Source: Tessaracoccus sp. OH4464_COT-324 (GTDB lineage: Bacteria > Actinomycetota > Actinomycetes > Propionibacteriales > Propionibacteriaceae). Taken from it: a DNA stretch of 64,000 bases. A model generated the notes under the pieces. It saw only the letters and a list, made by a program, of their open reading frames with translations, was not told the origin of the DNA and made no database searches. How positions within the stretch are numbered: position 1 is the stretch's first letter; each line of letters starts with the position of its first letter. Positions 17,853-25,313 of this stretch are shown piece by piece. A program made the translations under genes and the position numbers. The stretch is from assembly GCF_003932855.1 (NCBI RefSeq), contig NZ_RQYZ01000006.1:1-64000 (forward strand), written 5' to 3'.

Positions 17853-19078
17853 TGAAGATTCATCCGGTTCAGGCAGGGACACTTCTGCTGGTTGGCGCGG
17901 CCGCGGTTGGTTTGTCGTTGGTCGCGCCCGGCGACGTGCCGCGCTACACGAAGGTGGCGCCACCGCTTGACACGCGGGTGGCCTGCCAGCCGACAGTGCC
18001 CGGCGAGTTGTTGCTCACAGGCACCAATCTCCAGCTCGCGAAGCACGGCGGCCAGACCCAGACCATCCAGGCGCCGTCGATCACGACGATCGAACAGCTC
18101 CACACCGTCCGCGGGATCCTGCCCAGCGGCGGCATCTTCGGCACGGACAAGAGCTGGACCCCGTGCCAGCAGGCGGCCACCAACGGCCAGGTGATTTTCC
18201 CGTCGGCTGAGGCCGCTCAGTTGGTGCTGACTAACCCCGATAGCCGGGAAGCCTCCGTCGACATCAAGATTTACAGCTCGGCAGGCGAACTACAGGCGCT
18301 CGGCACACGCGGCATCAACCTGGCACCGGGGGAGACACGCCCGGTGGCCGTCTCGGTCCTGGCCGCGAGCACGGAGGGCGCCATCGGCGTTTACTGGCAG
18401 ACCAGCCGGGGCCGAGTGATCGCCAGCGGCAACACCGTTGGTACGGCGCAGCGCTACGTCATCCCGCCGCTCGGCAGCGCCCCGCGACACGAGTTGCCGG
18501 GGCAGGCAGCGGGCGCGGAGCCGAAGCTCCTGCTGCTCAACATGAACGCCGAGCGGGCCTCCGCCACGGTCAACTTCCACTCGCCGACGGCCACCTTCGT
18601 CCCGGCCGGCGGCGAAGACGTGTCGATTCCCCCGCACTCCGTCGTCCAACTGGATCTTGCCCAGGGCGTGGCGGGCGAGCCGGGCGCGTTCACGGTGGAG
18701 GCGGACCGGCCGGTGAGCGCGCTCCTGATCACAGGAGGCGCACAGCCCCAGGCGGCCAGCGGAGCGGCGGCTGCGGACACCGCGCTGAGCGCGCTGCTGC
18801 CCGGCGGCTCCACCCTGCAATTGACGAACCTGTCCGCGCAGGAGACCAGCGTCGAGGTACTCATCGGGGGCCAGCCCACCACGCTGAGCGTCGCCGCACG
18901 GGCGACGGGTGTCGTCGCAATTCCCGAGGGGGATCCGGTGTTGGTGGAGGCCAGCGCTGAGGCTCAACTGTTCGGCGCCGGCGTGACGCCCGACGCGACC
19001 GCAGTGATCCCCCTGACCCCAACTAAGGTGCCCGACCCCGACCCGATGGAGGCGGAACTGGTCAGAACGCTGCGCTAG
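17852..19078 (+). CDS. DUF5719 family secreted/membrane-anchored protein
   Basis: The 408-residue protein begins with a hydrophobic signal-anchor (VQAGTLLLVGAAAVGLSLVAP, residues 5-25) and is otherwise extracytoplasmic and beta-rich, with repeated blocks of the type TNPDSREASVDIKIYSSAGE and LNMNAERASATVNFHSPTA. This matches DUF5719, a family of unknown function found next to the large glycosyltransferase. Two in-frame ATGs adjoin (17849 and 17852). The second is preferred because GGGAG lies six bases ahead of it, and it overlaps the glycosyltransferase stop by one base. It probably works with that transferase at the outer face of the membrane, an inference from coupling. Confidence 0.8.
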   Translation: MKIHPVQAGTLLLVGAAAVGLSLVAPGDVPRYTKVAPPLDTRVACQPTVPGELLLTGTNLQLAKHGGQTQTIQAPSITTIEQLHTVRGILPSGGIFGTDKSWTPCQQAATNGQVIFPSAEAAQLVLTNPDSREASVDIKIYSSAGELQALGTRGINLAPGETRPVAVSVLAASTEGAIGVYWQTSRGRVIASGNTVGTAQRYVIPPLGSAPRHELPGQAAGAEPKLLLLNMNAERASATVNFHSPTATFVPAGGEDVSIPPHSVVQLDLAQGVAGEPGAFTVEADRPVSALLITGGAQPQAASGAAAADTALSALLPGGSTLQLTNLSAQETSVEVLIGGQPTTLSVAARATGVVAIPEGDPVLVEASAEAQLFGAGVTPDATAVIPLTPTKVPDPDPMEAELVRTLR

Positions 19079-19118
19079 GGCCCGCGTCGGAAGCGTCGCA
19101 GGCGAGGACGCTGCGGGC
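19079..19118 (+). terminator. Hairpin after DUF5719 gene, terminator-like
   Basis: Nested inverted repeats (GCCCGC with GCGGGC outside, AGCGTC with GACGCT inside) follow the stop codon directly. There is no clear T-tract, so termination is likely but not proven. A convergent gene ends at 19180. Confidence 0.45.
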
Positions 19119-19179
19119 TCCTAAACACCTGCGTGGTGCGCCGGAGCCTGGCACGATCTGCGGGCGCGGGGCCCGGCTG

Positions 19180-19593
19180 TCAGTCCTCGTCCAGGCCCAG
19201 CGATGAGATGCTGCGCCCGGTCAGCGTGGAGAGCTGCTCCACGAGGGTTCGGTGCACCAGCCTGCGCAGCTCTCGCGGGGTTTGGGCACGCCGTTCGATG
19301 GGGCGTTCGTATAGCACCACGCGGGCGCGTTCGCGGCGTGAGGCCTCGACGGCGGCCGAAAGCGGAACGCGGTCGCCGGACCAGGCGCTGTTCAGGTAGG
19401 GCACCTCCTCGACGCCTACCACGATGTCGTCGAGGGCGTTCGGATCCCTGGCCAGGACACGCGAGATGGCATCCATCAGGCACTCGTTGAAGAAATCGGG
19501 CCGTGAAGAGCGCTTCCTGAGCCGGCTCGGGGAGCCGGGCAGCGCCAGCGAACCACGGATTCCGCGATCATGTCGGTCTCTCCTGCGTGGCAT
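19180..19593 (-). CDS. Zincin-like metallopeptidase-family protein, active site degenerate
   Basis: The 137-residue protein shows the pattern of the small actinobacterial 'metallopeptidase family' protein that lies between whiB2 and DUF3499 (the Rv3259 position): FFNECLMDAISRVLARDP, VVGVEEVPYLN, RARVVLYERPIERRAQTPREL. Where zincins carry HExxH, this one reads LVHRTLVEQLS, so the first histidine remains but the catalytic Glu and second His do not. It is therefore probably not an active zinc peptidase. Its ATG is leaderless (TAAAGT six bases upstream) and divergent from the DUF3499 gene 38 bases away. Function unknown. Confidence 0.7.
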   Translation of the reverse strand: MPRRRDRHDRGIRGSLALPGSPSRLRKRSSRPDFFNECLMDAISRVLARDPNALDDIVVGVEEVPYLNSAWSGDRVPLSAAVEASRRERARVVLYERPIERRAQTPRELRRLVHRTLVEQLSTLTGRSISSLGLDED

Positions 19594-19599
19594 AAGGCA

Positions 19600-19605
19600 A
19601 CTTTA
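19600..19605 (-). promoter_or_regulatory. Leaderless -10 box of the zincin-like gene
   Basis: On the minus strand TAAAGT ends six bases before the ATG at 19593. It lies 13 bases from the divergent DUF3499 -10, so the two promoters are nearly back to back. The call is inferred. Confidence 0.55.
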
Positions 19606-19618
19606 TCCCCACAAGGTT

Positions 19619-19624
19619 TAAGCT
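19619..19624 (+). promoter_or_regulatory. Leaderless -10 box of DUF3499 gene
   Basis: TAAGCT ends seven bases before the GTG at 19632 and no ribosome binding site is visible. The call is inferred. Confidence 0.6.
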
Positions 19625-19631
19625 CTCGCTT

Positions 19632-19991
19632 GTGCGCAAATGTTCTCGGACTGCCTGCCTGGCTCCCGCGGTGGCAACCATGACCTTCGCCTACGCGGAC
19701 TCGACTGCGGTTCTGGGTCCGCTCGCGACGGATCGTGAGCCGGGAGCCTACGACCTGTGTGCGCGGCACGCGGAGTCCATCTCGGTGCCCATGGGGTGGG
19801 AAATGATTCGGCTGTCGCCCGATGGAACGAACCCGACCGAGCGGGTGGGCGACGACCTGATGGCGCTGGCGGACGCGGTGCGGCAGATCGGGCTGCGTCA
19901 CGACGACCCGCCGCCCCCCGTCGTGGCCGAGCCCCTGGTGCCCGAGCCCGTGGTGCCGGGGGCGCCGCACCTGCGAATCATTCGGAACTAG
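19632..19991 (+). CDS. DUF3499 family protein
   Basis: The 119-residue protein opens RKCSRTACLAPAVATMTFAYADSTAVLGPL and contains YDLCARHAESISVPMGWEMIRL, the diagnostic blocks of DUF3499 (Rv3258c family). Three cysteines plus histidines (CSRTAC, LCARH) are arranged like a small zinc-binding module, with a Pro/Val-rich tail. The family is actinobacterial, always near manB and whiB2, and has no known function. The GTG start is leaderless. It lies 12 bases ahead of the manB start, so the two are probably cotranscribed. Confidence 0.88.
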   Translation: MRKCSRTACLAPAVATMTFAYADSTAVLGPLATDREPGAYDLCARHAESISVPMGWEMIRLSPDGTNPTERVGDDLMALADAVRQIGLRHDDPPPPVVAEPLVPEPVVPGAPHLRIIRN

Positions 19992-20003
19992 CTGGAGCGA
20001 ACC

Positions 20004-21356
20004 GTGCTGAAAGACGTCATCTTCAAGGCCAACGACATCCGGGGCGTCGTCTCCGGGCCGGATCCGCAATGGGACGAGGTGGGGGCTAGGGCGCTAGGCG
20101 CGGCGTTCGTCGAACTCACGGGCGCGACAAAGTTCGTGCTCGGGCGGGACATGCGCCAGCGAGGGGAGGAACTGTCCACGGCGTTTGTCGACGGCGCCCG
20201 CCGGGCTGGCGCCGACGTCGTGGCCCTTGGGCTGACCAGTACCGACCAACTCTGGTTCGCCTCGGGCGAGACGAGCCTGCCGGGAGTCCAGTTCACGGCC
20301 AGCCACAACCCGGCGGAATACAACGGCATCAAGTTCTGCCTGGCCGACGCCAAACCGGTGCCAACGGACTTCATGGAGCGGCTGCGCGGGCTTGCGCACA
20401 CTGTCGAGATCGGTGATGAGCTGCTCGGACAACTGACCCACTGGGATTCCTTGCCCGGTTACGCCGCGAAGCTCAACGCTCTGGTTCCCGTAGCGGGTAC
20501 CAGAGCGTTGAAGGTGGTCATCGATGCCGGAAACGGCATGGCGGGCCACACCGCAGGCGCGGTGTTGGCTGGACGCAACCTCGACGTCGTCGGGCTCTAC
20601 TTGGAGCTGGACGGCTCTTTCCCGAACCATCCGGCGAACCCACTGGTGCCGGAGAACCTGGTGGACGCGCAGCGAGCAGTGCGCGAGAACGGCGCAGATC
20701 TTGGGCTGGTCTTCGACGGCGACGCCGACCGCTGCTTCATCATTGACGAGCGCGGCGAGGTGGTGGACCCGTCGGTGATCACCGCGATGATCGCGACAGC
20801 AGAATTGGCTCGGGAACCCGGCGGAGTGATTGTTGTGAACACCATCACGTCGCAGTGCGTTGCCGACGCGGTCGGAGACCGGGGGCGGCTGGTTCGCTCA
20901 AACGTGGGACACACTTATGTGAAGGGGCTGATGGCCAGCGAGGGTGGCATCTTCGGTGGGGAACACTCCGCCCACTACTATTTCCGCGACTTCTGGTCCG
21001 CAGACACCGGCATGTTGGCGGCGCTGCACGTGCTGGAGCAGGTTCGTTCCGGCGGCAGGCTCTCCGAACTGGCGAGCGTGTATGACGGCTATTCGCGTTC
21101 GGGGGAGATCAACTCCACGGTGTCCGACGTTGACGCGGTGCTGGAGCGGGTGGCCGGGGCCTTCGCCTCCCGCGGGGAACTCGCCCGCGGTGACGGATTG
21201 ACGGTGCGGCACGAGTCGGGCTGGTGGATCAACCTGCGCCCGTCGAACACGGAGCCCCTCCTGCGGCTGAATGTCGAGGCCAGGGAGGAAAAGACCATGC
21301 GCGAGCTGCGCGACGAGACGCTGGCGCTTGTGCGTGGCCCGGGCGCGGCAGATTAG
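20004..21356 (+). CDS. manB: Phosphomannomutase/phosphoglucomutase ManB
   Basis: The enzyme interconverts mannose-6-phosphate and mannose-1-phosphate, the substrate of ManC at 12637. The 450-residue alpha-phosphohexomutase shows all four functional blocks: the phosphoserine loop TASHNPAEYNGIK (Ser near residue 96), the metal loop FDGDADRCF near residue 238, the sugar-binding GGEHSAHYYF loop near residue 316, and the phosphate-binding loop RPSNTEPLLRLNVEA near residue 413. Length is normal. GTG start with a weak GGAGCG ribosome binding site. Its TAG stop supplies the first bases of the next gene's -10. Confidence 0.95.
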   Translation: MLKDVIFKANDIRGVVSGPDPQWDEVGARALGAAFVELTGATKFVLGRDMRQRGEELSTAFVDGARRAGADVVALGLTSTDQLWFASGETSLPGVQFTASHNPAEYNGIKFCLADAKPVPTDFMERLRGLAHTVEIGDELLGQLTHWDSLPGYAAKLNALVPVAGTRALKVVIDAGNGMAGHTAGAVLAGRNLDVVGLYLELDGSFPNHPANPLVPENLVDAQRAVRENGADLGLVFDGDADRCFIIDERGEVVDPSVITAMIATAELAREPGGVIVVNTITSQCVADAVGDRGRLVRSNVGHTYVKGLMASEGGIFGGEHSAHYYFRDFWSADTGMLAALHVLEQVRSGGRLSELASVYDGYSRSGEINSTVSDVDAVLERVAGAFASRGELARGDGLTVRHESGWWINLRPSNTEPLLRLNVEAREEKTMRELRDETLALVRGPGAAD

Positions 21357-21359
21357 ACT
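21354..21359 (+). promoter_or_regulatory. Leaderless -10 box of the Trm112-like gene
   Basis: TAGACT starts with the manB TAG stop and ends seven bases before the ATG at 21367. The call is inferred from motif and spacing. Confidence 0.6.
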
Positions 21360-21366
21360 TTGGCGC

Positions 21367-21552
21367 ATGGCGAACATGGAACTGTCCTCGGAATTGCTGG
21401 CGATCCTCGCGTGCCCCTCCTGCCACGCGAAGTTCGCCGTGGACTACGACGCGAAAGAGCTCGTCTGCTCCAACCAGGGCTGTGCGCTGGCTTACCCGGT
21501 GCGCGACAACATCCCGGTGCTCCTCATCGACCAGGCCCGTTCCACGCTGTGA
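21367..21552 (+). CDS. Trm112 family zinc-ribbon-like protein
   Basis: The 61-residue protein reads ELSSELLAILACPSCHAKF, then VCSNQGCALAYPVRDNIPVLLIDQAR, the standard Trm112/YcaR pattern. Cysteines C16/C19 and C36/C41 (approximate) form a zinc-ribbon. In other organisms Trm112 proteins activate methyltransferases; the partner here is not identifiable. The ATG is leaderless. Longer upstream starts in this frame lie inside manB and are rejected. The stop overlaps the next start (GTGA), so it is coupled to the SIS-like gene, an order conserved in actinobacteria. Confidence 0.88.
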   Translation: MANMELSSELLAILACPSCHAKFAVDYDAKELVCSNQGCALAYPVRDNIPVLLIDQARSTL

Positions 21553-22556
21553 GAGAGTTCCTGGACAGCCGGCTGGAGGAGCCGGAACTGGTTGATCACG
21601 AGGGTCTGCGTTGGCTGGCCTCGATGGGTGCGCGTGTGCGTCGGGCGGGCTTGTACGGCCAGCTGCGGGCGCTGGGGGATCTGCAACGCCCGCGGGGGGT
21701 GCTGCTGCTCGGGCCGGAGGCCCGGCTGATCCGCGCCGTGCTGGAGCCGGTGTGCCCGGTGCCGATGATGGCCTGGCAGGGCGCACGGTTGCCGGCCTGG
21801 GTGGGGCCGTTGGACATGGTGGCCATCGTCGGGACGGCGGGTTCTGCCGACACGGTAGCGGCCGGCGCGGAGGCCGCCCGTCGGGGTGCGACGGTGCTAG
21901 CCGCAGGCAGCGAGAACGGCGAGCTGGCCAGGGCCGTCGCCAAACCGACATCAGTGCTGTTGCGCGCGGAGGAGGGTGACCCGACGGCGTCTGCGGTCGC
22001 GCTGCTGGCCGTGCTGGGTCAACTCGGTCTTGGCCCGATGGTGGACGTGGAGTTGGTGGCCGCGGCCCTGGACCTGGTGGCGGAGGGCTGCTCGCCGCTT
22101 CGGGATCTGTCGGTCAACCCCGGAAAGGTGCTGGCGCAGCAGCTGGCCGAGCATGTCCCGTTCATCTGGGGCGGCACGGTGCTGGCCCACCGCGCCGGGC
22201 GCAGGCTGGCGGAGGCGGTGCGGCGAGCCAGCCAGGTGCCGGCGCTGGCTGCGGACGCTGCGGAGCTGCTGGCCGTGCTGTCTGGGGTGCAACCACGGGA
22301 TCCGTTCGCGGATCCGGAGGACAGCCCGCCCCAGCCGCTGCTGGTGCTGCTGGACGCGGACAAAGCGACGGGCTACCAAGCAGAACAGGCCGGGCGGCTG
22401 GAGGCGGAGGCGCTGCGCACCGGGGTGCCGGTGGCCACGATGTCCTCGGGAGAAGCTGATCTGGGCCGCACCACCGTCGAGGCATACATGACGTTGCTGG
22501 CCACCGGATTGTACGGCGCCGAATATCTGCGCGTCGGGCTTGGAGGAATGAATTGA
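21549..22556 (+). CDS. SIS-domain-like protein (Rv3256c-like, phosphomannose isomerase-related)
   Basis: The 335-residue protein starts with a GTG that overlaps the Trm112-like stop. It resembles the actinobacterial Rv3256c family related to bifunctional phosphoglucose/phosphomannose isomerases. A SIS-like first half (LDMVAIVGTAGSADTVAAGAEAARRGATVLAAG, near residues 85-118) is followed by a helical second half with WGGTVLAHRAGRRLAEAVRRAS and a dinucleotide-like strand LLVLLDADKAT. The normal catalytic residues of the isomerase family are not obvious. Linkage to manB supports a role in mannose-phosphate metabolism, but catalysis is unproven. Confidence 0.75.
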   Translation: MREFLDSRLEEPELVDHEGLRWLASMGARVRRAGLYGQLRALGDLQRPRGVLLLGPEARLIRAVLEPVCPVPMMAWQGARLPAWVGPLDMVAIVGTAGSADTVAAGAEAARRGATVLAAGSENGELARAVAKPTSVLLRAEEGDPTASAVALLAVLGQLGLGPMVDVELVAAALDLVAEGCSPLRDLSVNPGKVLAQQLAEHVPFIWGGTVLAHRAGRRLAEAVRRASQVPALAADAAELLAVLSGVQPRDPFADPEDSPPQPLLVLLDADKATGYQAEQAGRLEAEALRTGVPVATMSSGEADLGRTTVEAYMTLLATGLYGAEYLRVGLGGMN

Positions 22557-22981
22557 GTAATCGAGTTCTGGTGCTGAATGGCGCGAACCTGGGCCGGCTG
22601 GGCACGCGACAGCCGGAGATCTACGGGTCGATGACCCACGAGGAACTGGAGCGGCACCTGGTGGAGAGCGGGGCTGATCTGGGCCTTGACGTAGAGGTTC
22701 GTCAGACCGACGACGAGGGTCAGCTGATCGCTTGGCTGCACGAGGCGGCCGACGTGGGCGCAAGTGTCGTATTGAATGCCGGCGCCTGGTCGCACTACTC
22801 GTATGCCATCGCCGACGCGGCCCAACTTGTACGCCGCTACGTCGAGGTGCACATCTCCAACGTCTACGCCCGCGAGGACTTCCGTCGGCAAAGCGTGCTG
22901 AGTGCCGGGGCGGCCGGGGTCATCGTCGGGTGTGGGGTGGGCGGCTACGACCTGGCGCTCGTCCACCTCGCGACCGCTTAA
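22553..22981 (+). CDS. aroQ: 3-dehydroquinate dehydratase, type II
   Basis: AroQ dehydrates 3-dehydroquinate to 3-dehydroshikimate in aromatic amino acid synthesis. The 142-residue protein shows VLVLNGANLGRLGTRQPEIYG (residues 5-25, with the catalytic Arg and Tyr) and VVLNAGAWSHYSYAIADA, which carries the substrate-binding Asn and His. The block VEVHISNVYAREDFRRQSVLS holds the catalytic His. The start is TTG, overlapping the previous stop as TTGA, with GGAGGA ten bases upstream. Type II enzymes form dodecamers. No other shikimate gene is nearby. Confidence 0.93.
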   Translation: MSNRVLVLNGANLGRLGTRQPEIYGSMTHEELERHLVESGADLGLDVEVRQTDDEGQLIAWLHEAADVGASVVLNAGAWSHYSYAIADAAQLVRRYVEVHISNVYAREDFRRQSVLSAGAAGVIVGCGVGGYDLALVHLATA

Positions 22982-22984
22982 GAA

Positions 22985-23227
22985 CTATTCTCCCGGGTTG
23001 AGCGACTGCCAGATTTCCTTGCAGTCGGGGCACACAGGGTAGCGGTCTGGGTTGCGGGAGGGCACCCAGACCTTGCCACACAGTGCGACGACCGGGGTGC
23101 CGTTGACCATGGCCTCGGTCAGCTTGCTCTTGGGCACGTAGTGGGAGAAGCGATCCTGATCGCCGTCCTCGAATAGTTCTGTTCGTTCTTCGACAGCGGT
23201 CTGGGAACCGGGGGCAAGCTCACTCAT
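22985..23227 (-). CDS. DUF3039 family protein
   Basis: The 80-residue protein contains the family signature HYVPKSKLTEAMVNGTPVVALCGKVWVPSRNP followed by YPVCPDCKEIW. Cysteines C50, C66 and C69 (approximate) suggest a small metal-binding module. The family is confined to actinobacteria and its function is unknown. The ATG is leaderless (TAGAAT six bases upstream on the minus strand). It is convergent with aroQ, with only three bases between the stops. Confidence 0.88.
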   Translation of the reverse strand: MSELAPGSQTAVEERTELFEDGDQDRFSHYVPKSKLTEAMVNGTPVVALCGKVWVPSRNPDRYPVCPDCKEIWQSLNPGE

Positions 23228-23233
23228 GGGGCC

Positions 23234-23239
23234 ATTCTA
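23234..23239 (-). promoter_or_regulatory. Leaderless -10 box of DUF3039 gene
   Basis: TAGAAT on the minus strand ends six bases before the ATG at 23227, with no ribosome binding site. The call is inferred. Confidence 0.6.
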
Positions 23240-23250
23240 GGCCCTGCTCT

Positions 23251-23284
23251 GCGAGTCATGCCGGGGCGCGAGTCATGCCGGGGC
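23251..23284. repeat. Perfect 17-bp tandem duplication
   Basis: The 17-bp unit GCGAGTCATGCCGGGGC occurs twice head to tail (23251-23267 and 23268-23284) in the gap between the DUF3039 promoter and the kinase gene. No function is evident; it looks like a recent slippage duplication. Confidence 0.85.
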
Positions 23285-23438
23285 GCGGCGCACCGAATCG
23301 GGCGATCCTCACCCTTAGCTTCCTGACCTGTGCATCCGGTACGGCGGCAGATGTTTCAGCGCCCAGGTCGTCTAGCTCGGAGCGTCCTCGTTCCCGGCAG
23401 TACTTTCGAAGCAGGCTATGGGCGTGCCTCTGGCTGGG

Positions 23439-24524
23439 CTATCCCGAGAGAAACACGACGGTGACCCACCAGGCCAACCCGCCCAACGCGAGTGTGCTGG
23501 CGATCACCCACACCCAGAACCAGATCTGGTGGGTTTCCTTGCTCTTGCGTGGCGCGTACTTGCCCTGCCCGAGATACGCGTTCAGCACTCTGCCGGGGGT
23601 GTCTGCAGGGATCGCGGGGCCGGGAGGGCTTGTAGGCGGTGACGGCGTGGCGGGGGCGAGGGCTGGCGCGGGGCGCGCAACATACGCGGAGTTGTTGGCG
23701 ATGCGGATGTTCCCACCCATCCGATCGGCCAGCTCATCCAGGATCTCCGCAACGCGTTCCGCCGTCTGTGGGCGGCGGTTCGGATCGGGGGAGAGCACCG
23801 AGTCGAAGAAGGTATCCAGCGCTGCCGGGGCGCCGACGCGGGCGGCGATGGGCACTGGACCGATCATCGGGTTACGGGAGAGCACATCTTGGATTGTCTT
23901 CACCGGGAAGGGCGGGTGTCCGGTGAGAAGCGAGTAGCTGACGCAGCCCAACGAGTAGATATCGGAGCGCTCATCCAACTGGCTGCCGCGGGCCTGCTCC
24001 AGCGCCATGTACGCCGGTGTGCCGCCGGTCATCTCGTCGTGATGCTCGTCCAGGAGGGATTTGGCGACGCCGAGATCAGCCAGCAGGACACGCGTGCCCT
24101 CGGCGGTGTTCATCAGGAGCACGTTGCCCGGGGTGACGTCCCGGTGGATGATGTGTTTCTTGTGCAGCAGGGTGAGACTTCGCGCTGCCTGGGCGCAGAG
24201 CCGCAGTGCGATGCCGGGCTGTACCGGGCGGCGTCGCAGGTTCTCTAGCGAGCCGCCGTTGGCCAGCTCCATCACGAAGTACGGCTGGCCGCTGACGGTG
24301 GTGCCGATGTCGAACACGCGCAGTAGCCGATCGTCGGAGAACTGCCTAAGCAGCCTGGCCTCCGCCAGGAACCGAGTTCGCACGTCCTCATTGGTTGCCC
24401 ATGCGGGGCTCAGCACCTTGATGGCCACGGGAACCTGCAGTGTGTCGTCGTAACCTTCGAACACGGTTGCGAACGACCCCGAGCCGATTTTGCCCGTGAC
24501 GCGATAGCGGCCAATCATCTCCAT
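23439..24524 (-). CDS. Membrane-anchored Ser/Thr protein kinase (PknB-like)
   Basis: The 361-residue protein has an N-terminal Hanks kinase domain (about residues 4-270): glycine loop GKIGSGSFATVFEG, catalytic lysine in VAIKVLSP, catalytic loop HRDVTPGNVLL, metal loop ADLGVAK, and GGTPAYMALEQ with SDIYSLGCVSYSLLTG. Two positions deviate: Thr replaces the usual Lys in HRDxKxxN, and DLG replaces DFG; both occur in other active bacterial kinases. A Pro-rich linker leads to one transmembrane helix (about 335-357) and almost no extracellular domain, so it is unlikely to sense muropeptides as PknB does. The start at 24524 precedes MEMIGRYRVTGKI. Targets unknown. Confidence 0.9.
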   Translation of the reverse strand: MEMIGRYRVTGKIGSGSFATVFEGYDDTLQVPVAIKVLSPAWATNEDVRTRFLAEARLLRQFSDDRLLRVFDIGTTVSGQPYFVMELANGGSLENLRRRPVQPGIALRLCAQAARSLTLLHKKHIIHRDVTPGNVLLMNTAEGTRVLLADLGVAKSLLDEHHDEMTGGTPAYMALEQARGSQLDERSDIYSLGCVSYSLLTGHPPFPVKTIQDVLSRNPMIGPVPIAARVGAPAALDTFFDSVLSPDPNRRPQTAERVAEILDELADRMGGNIRIANNSAYVARPAPALAPATPSPPTSPPGPAIPADTPGRVLNAYLGQGKYAPRKSKETHQIWFWVWVIASTLALGGLAWWVTVVFLSG

Positions 24525-24593
24525 AACGTCGCCTATTATCTGCCCTGCGCTGCGCAAAGGGAAGTGCCGTCGCGTTTCTGGCATCCTTGACCC

Positions 24594-25313
24594 ATGACGA
24601 ACTCCCCACAGCAGCCAGCTCCTGGCTGGTACCCCGATCCGGCCGGTCAGGCATACGAGCGATTCTGGGACGGCGTGGCATGGTCGCAGGCGACGCGCGA
24701 CGCCCCCGTCACCCCGGTTGGCCCGGGTAATCGCTACCCAGGGGAGCCGATGGGGACGTCAGTTCCCCAGCCGCCGTATGGGAGCATGCAGCTGACCAGG
24801 CTGGGGCAGAGCGGATACCATTTCGCGTCTTTCGGCCGACGGGTCCTGGGCTCGATCGTTGACTCGCTGATCCTTGAGAGCGCGGTCGTCGCCATCGTTG
24901 CCGGGTTCTGGGGCTACTTCGGGCCGAAACTCGTTCTCCTGACCGACCCCGACTCACTCTCCGGGCTGGGGGCCGAGCCCGCCCTCGCTGCGGCAGGCGA
25001 TTACTTCACCGCGCTGATGGTTATTTCATTGATTAGCCTGGCGCTTTCTTCCGCCTACCGCGTGATTCTTCTTAAGACGTGGAGTGCTACGCTCGGACAG
25101 CGCGTCTTTGGTCTCAAGGTCGTCCGGCTTGGCGCCGAGCAGGTGGAGCCGCTGGATTGGAAGACCGCGGTACTGCGCGGTGCTGTCGGGTCAGTGCTGT
25201 ACGGGCTGATCGGCTTCTTCGCCGCACTGCCGGTGCTGTTCAGCGAGAACAAGCAGACGCTGCACGAGATGCTGGCCAAAGCCGTCACGCTTGACACGAG
25301 GAGAACACTGTAA
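24594..25313 (+). CDS. RDD family membrane protein with N-terminal DUF2510 motif
   Basis: The 239-residue protein begins with PAPGWYPDPAGQAYERFWDGVAWSQ, the DUF2510 (WYPDP...RWWDG-type) motif common at the N-termini of actinobacterial membrane proteins. An RDD domain follows: FGRRVLGSIVDSLILESAVVAI, two further helices near 140-160 and 195-215, and the conserved TLGQRVFGLKVVRLG block. RDD proteins are proposed small-molecule or ion transporters, but this one is unassigned. It diverges from the kinase gene and its TAA overlaps the malQ ATG by one base, so it is coupled to malQ. Confidence 0.85.
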   Translation: MTNSPQQPAPGWYPDPAGQAYERFWDGVAWSQATRDAPVTPVGPGNRYPGEPMGTSVPQPPYGSMQLTRLGQSGYHFASFGRRVLGSIVDSLILESAVVAIVAGFWGYFGPKLVLLTDPDSLSGLGAEPALAAAGDYFTALMVISLISLALSSAYRVILLKTWSATLGQRVFGLKVVRLGAEQVEPLDWKTAVLRGAVGSVLYGLIGFFAALPVLFSENKQTLHEMLAKAVTLDTRRTL

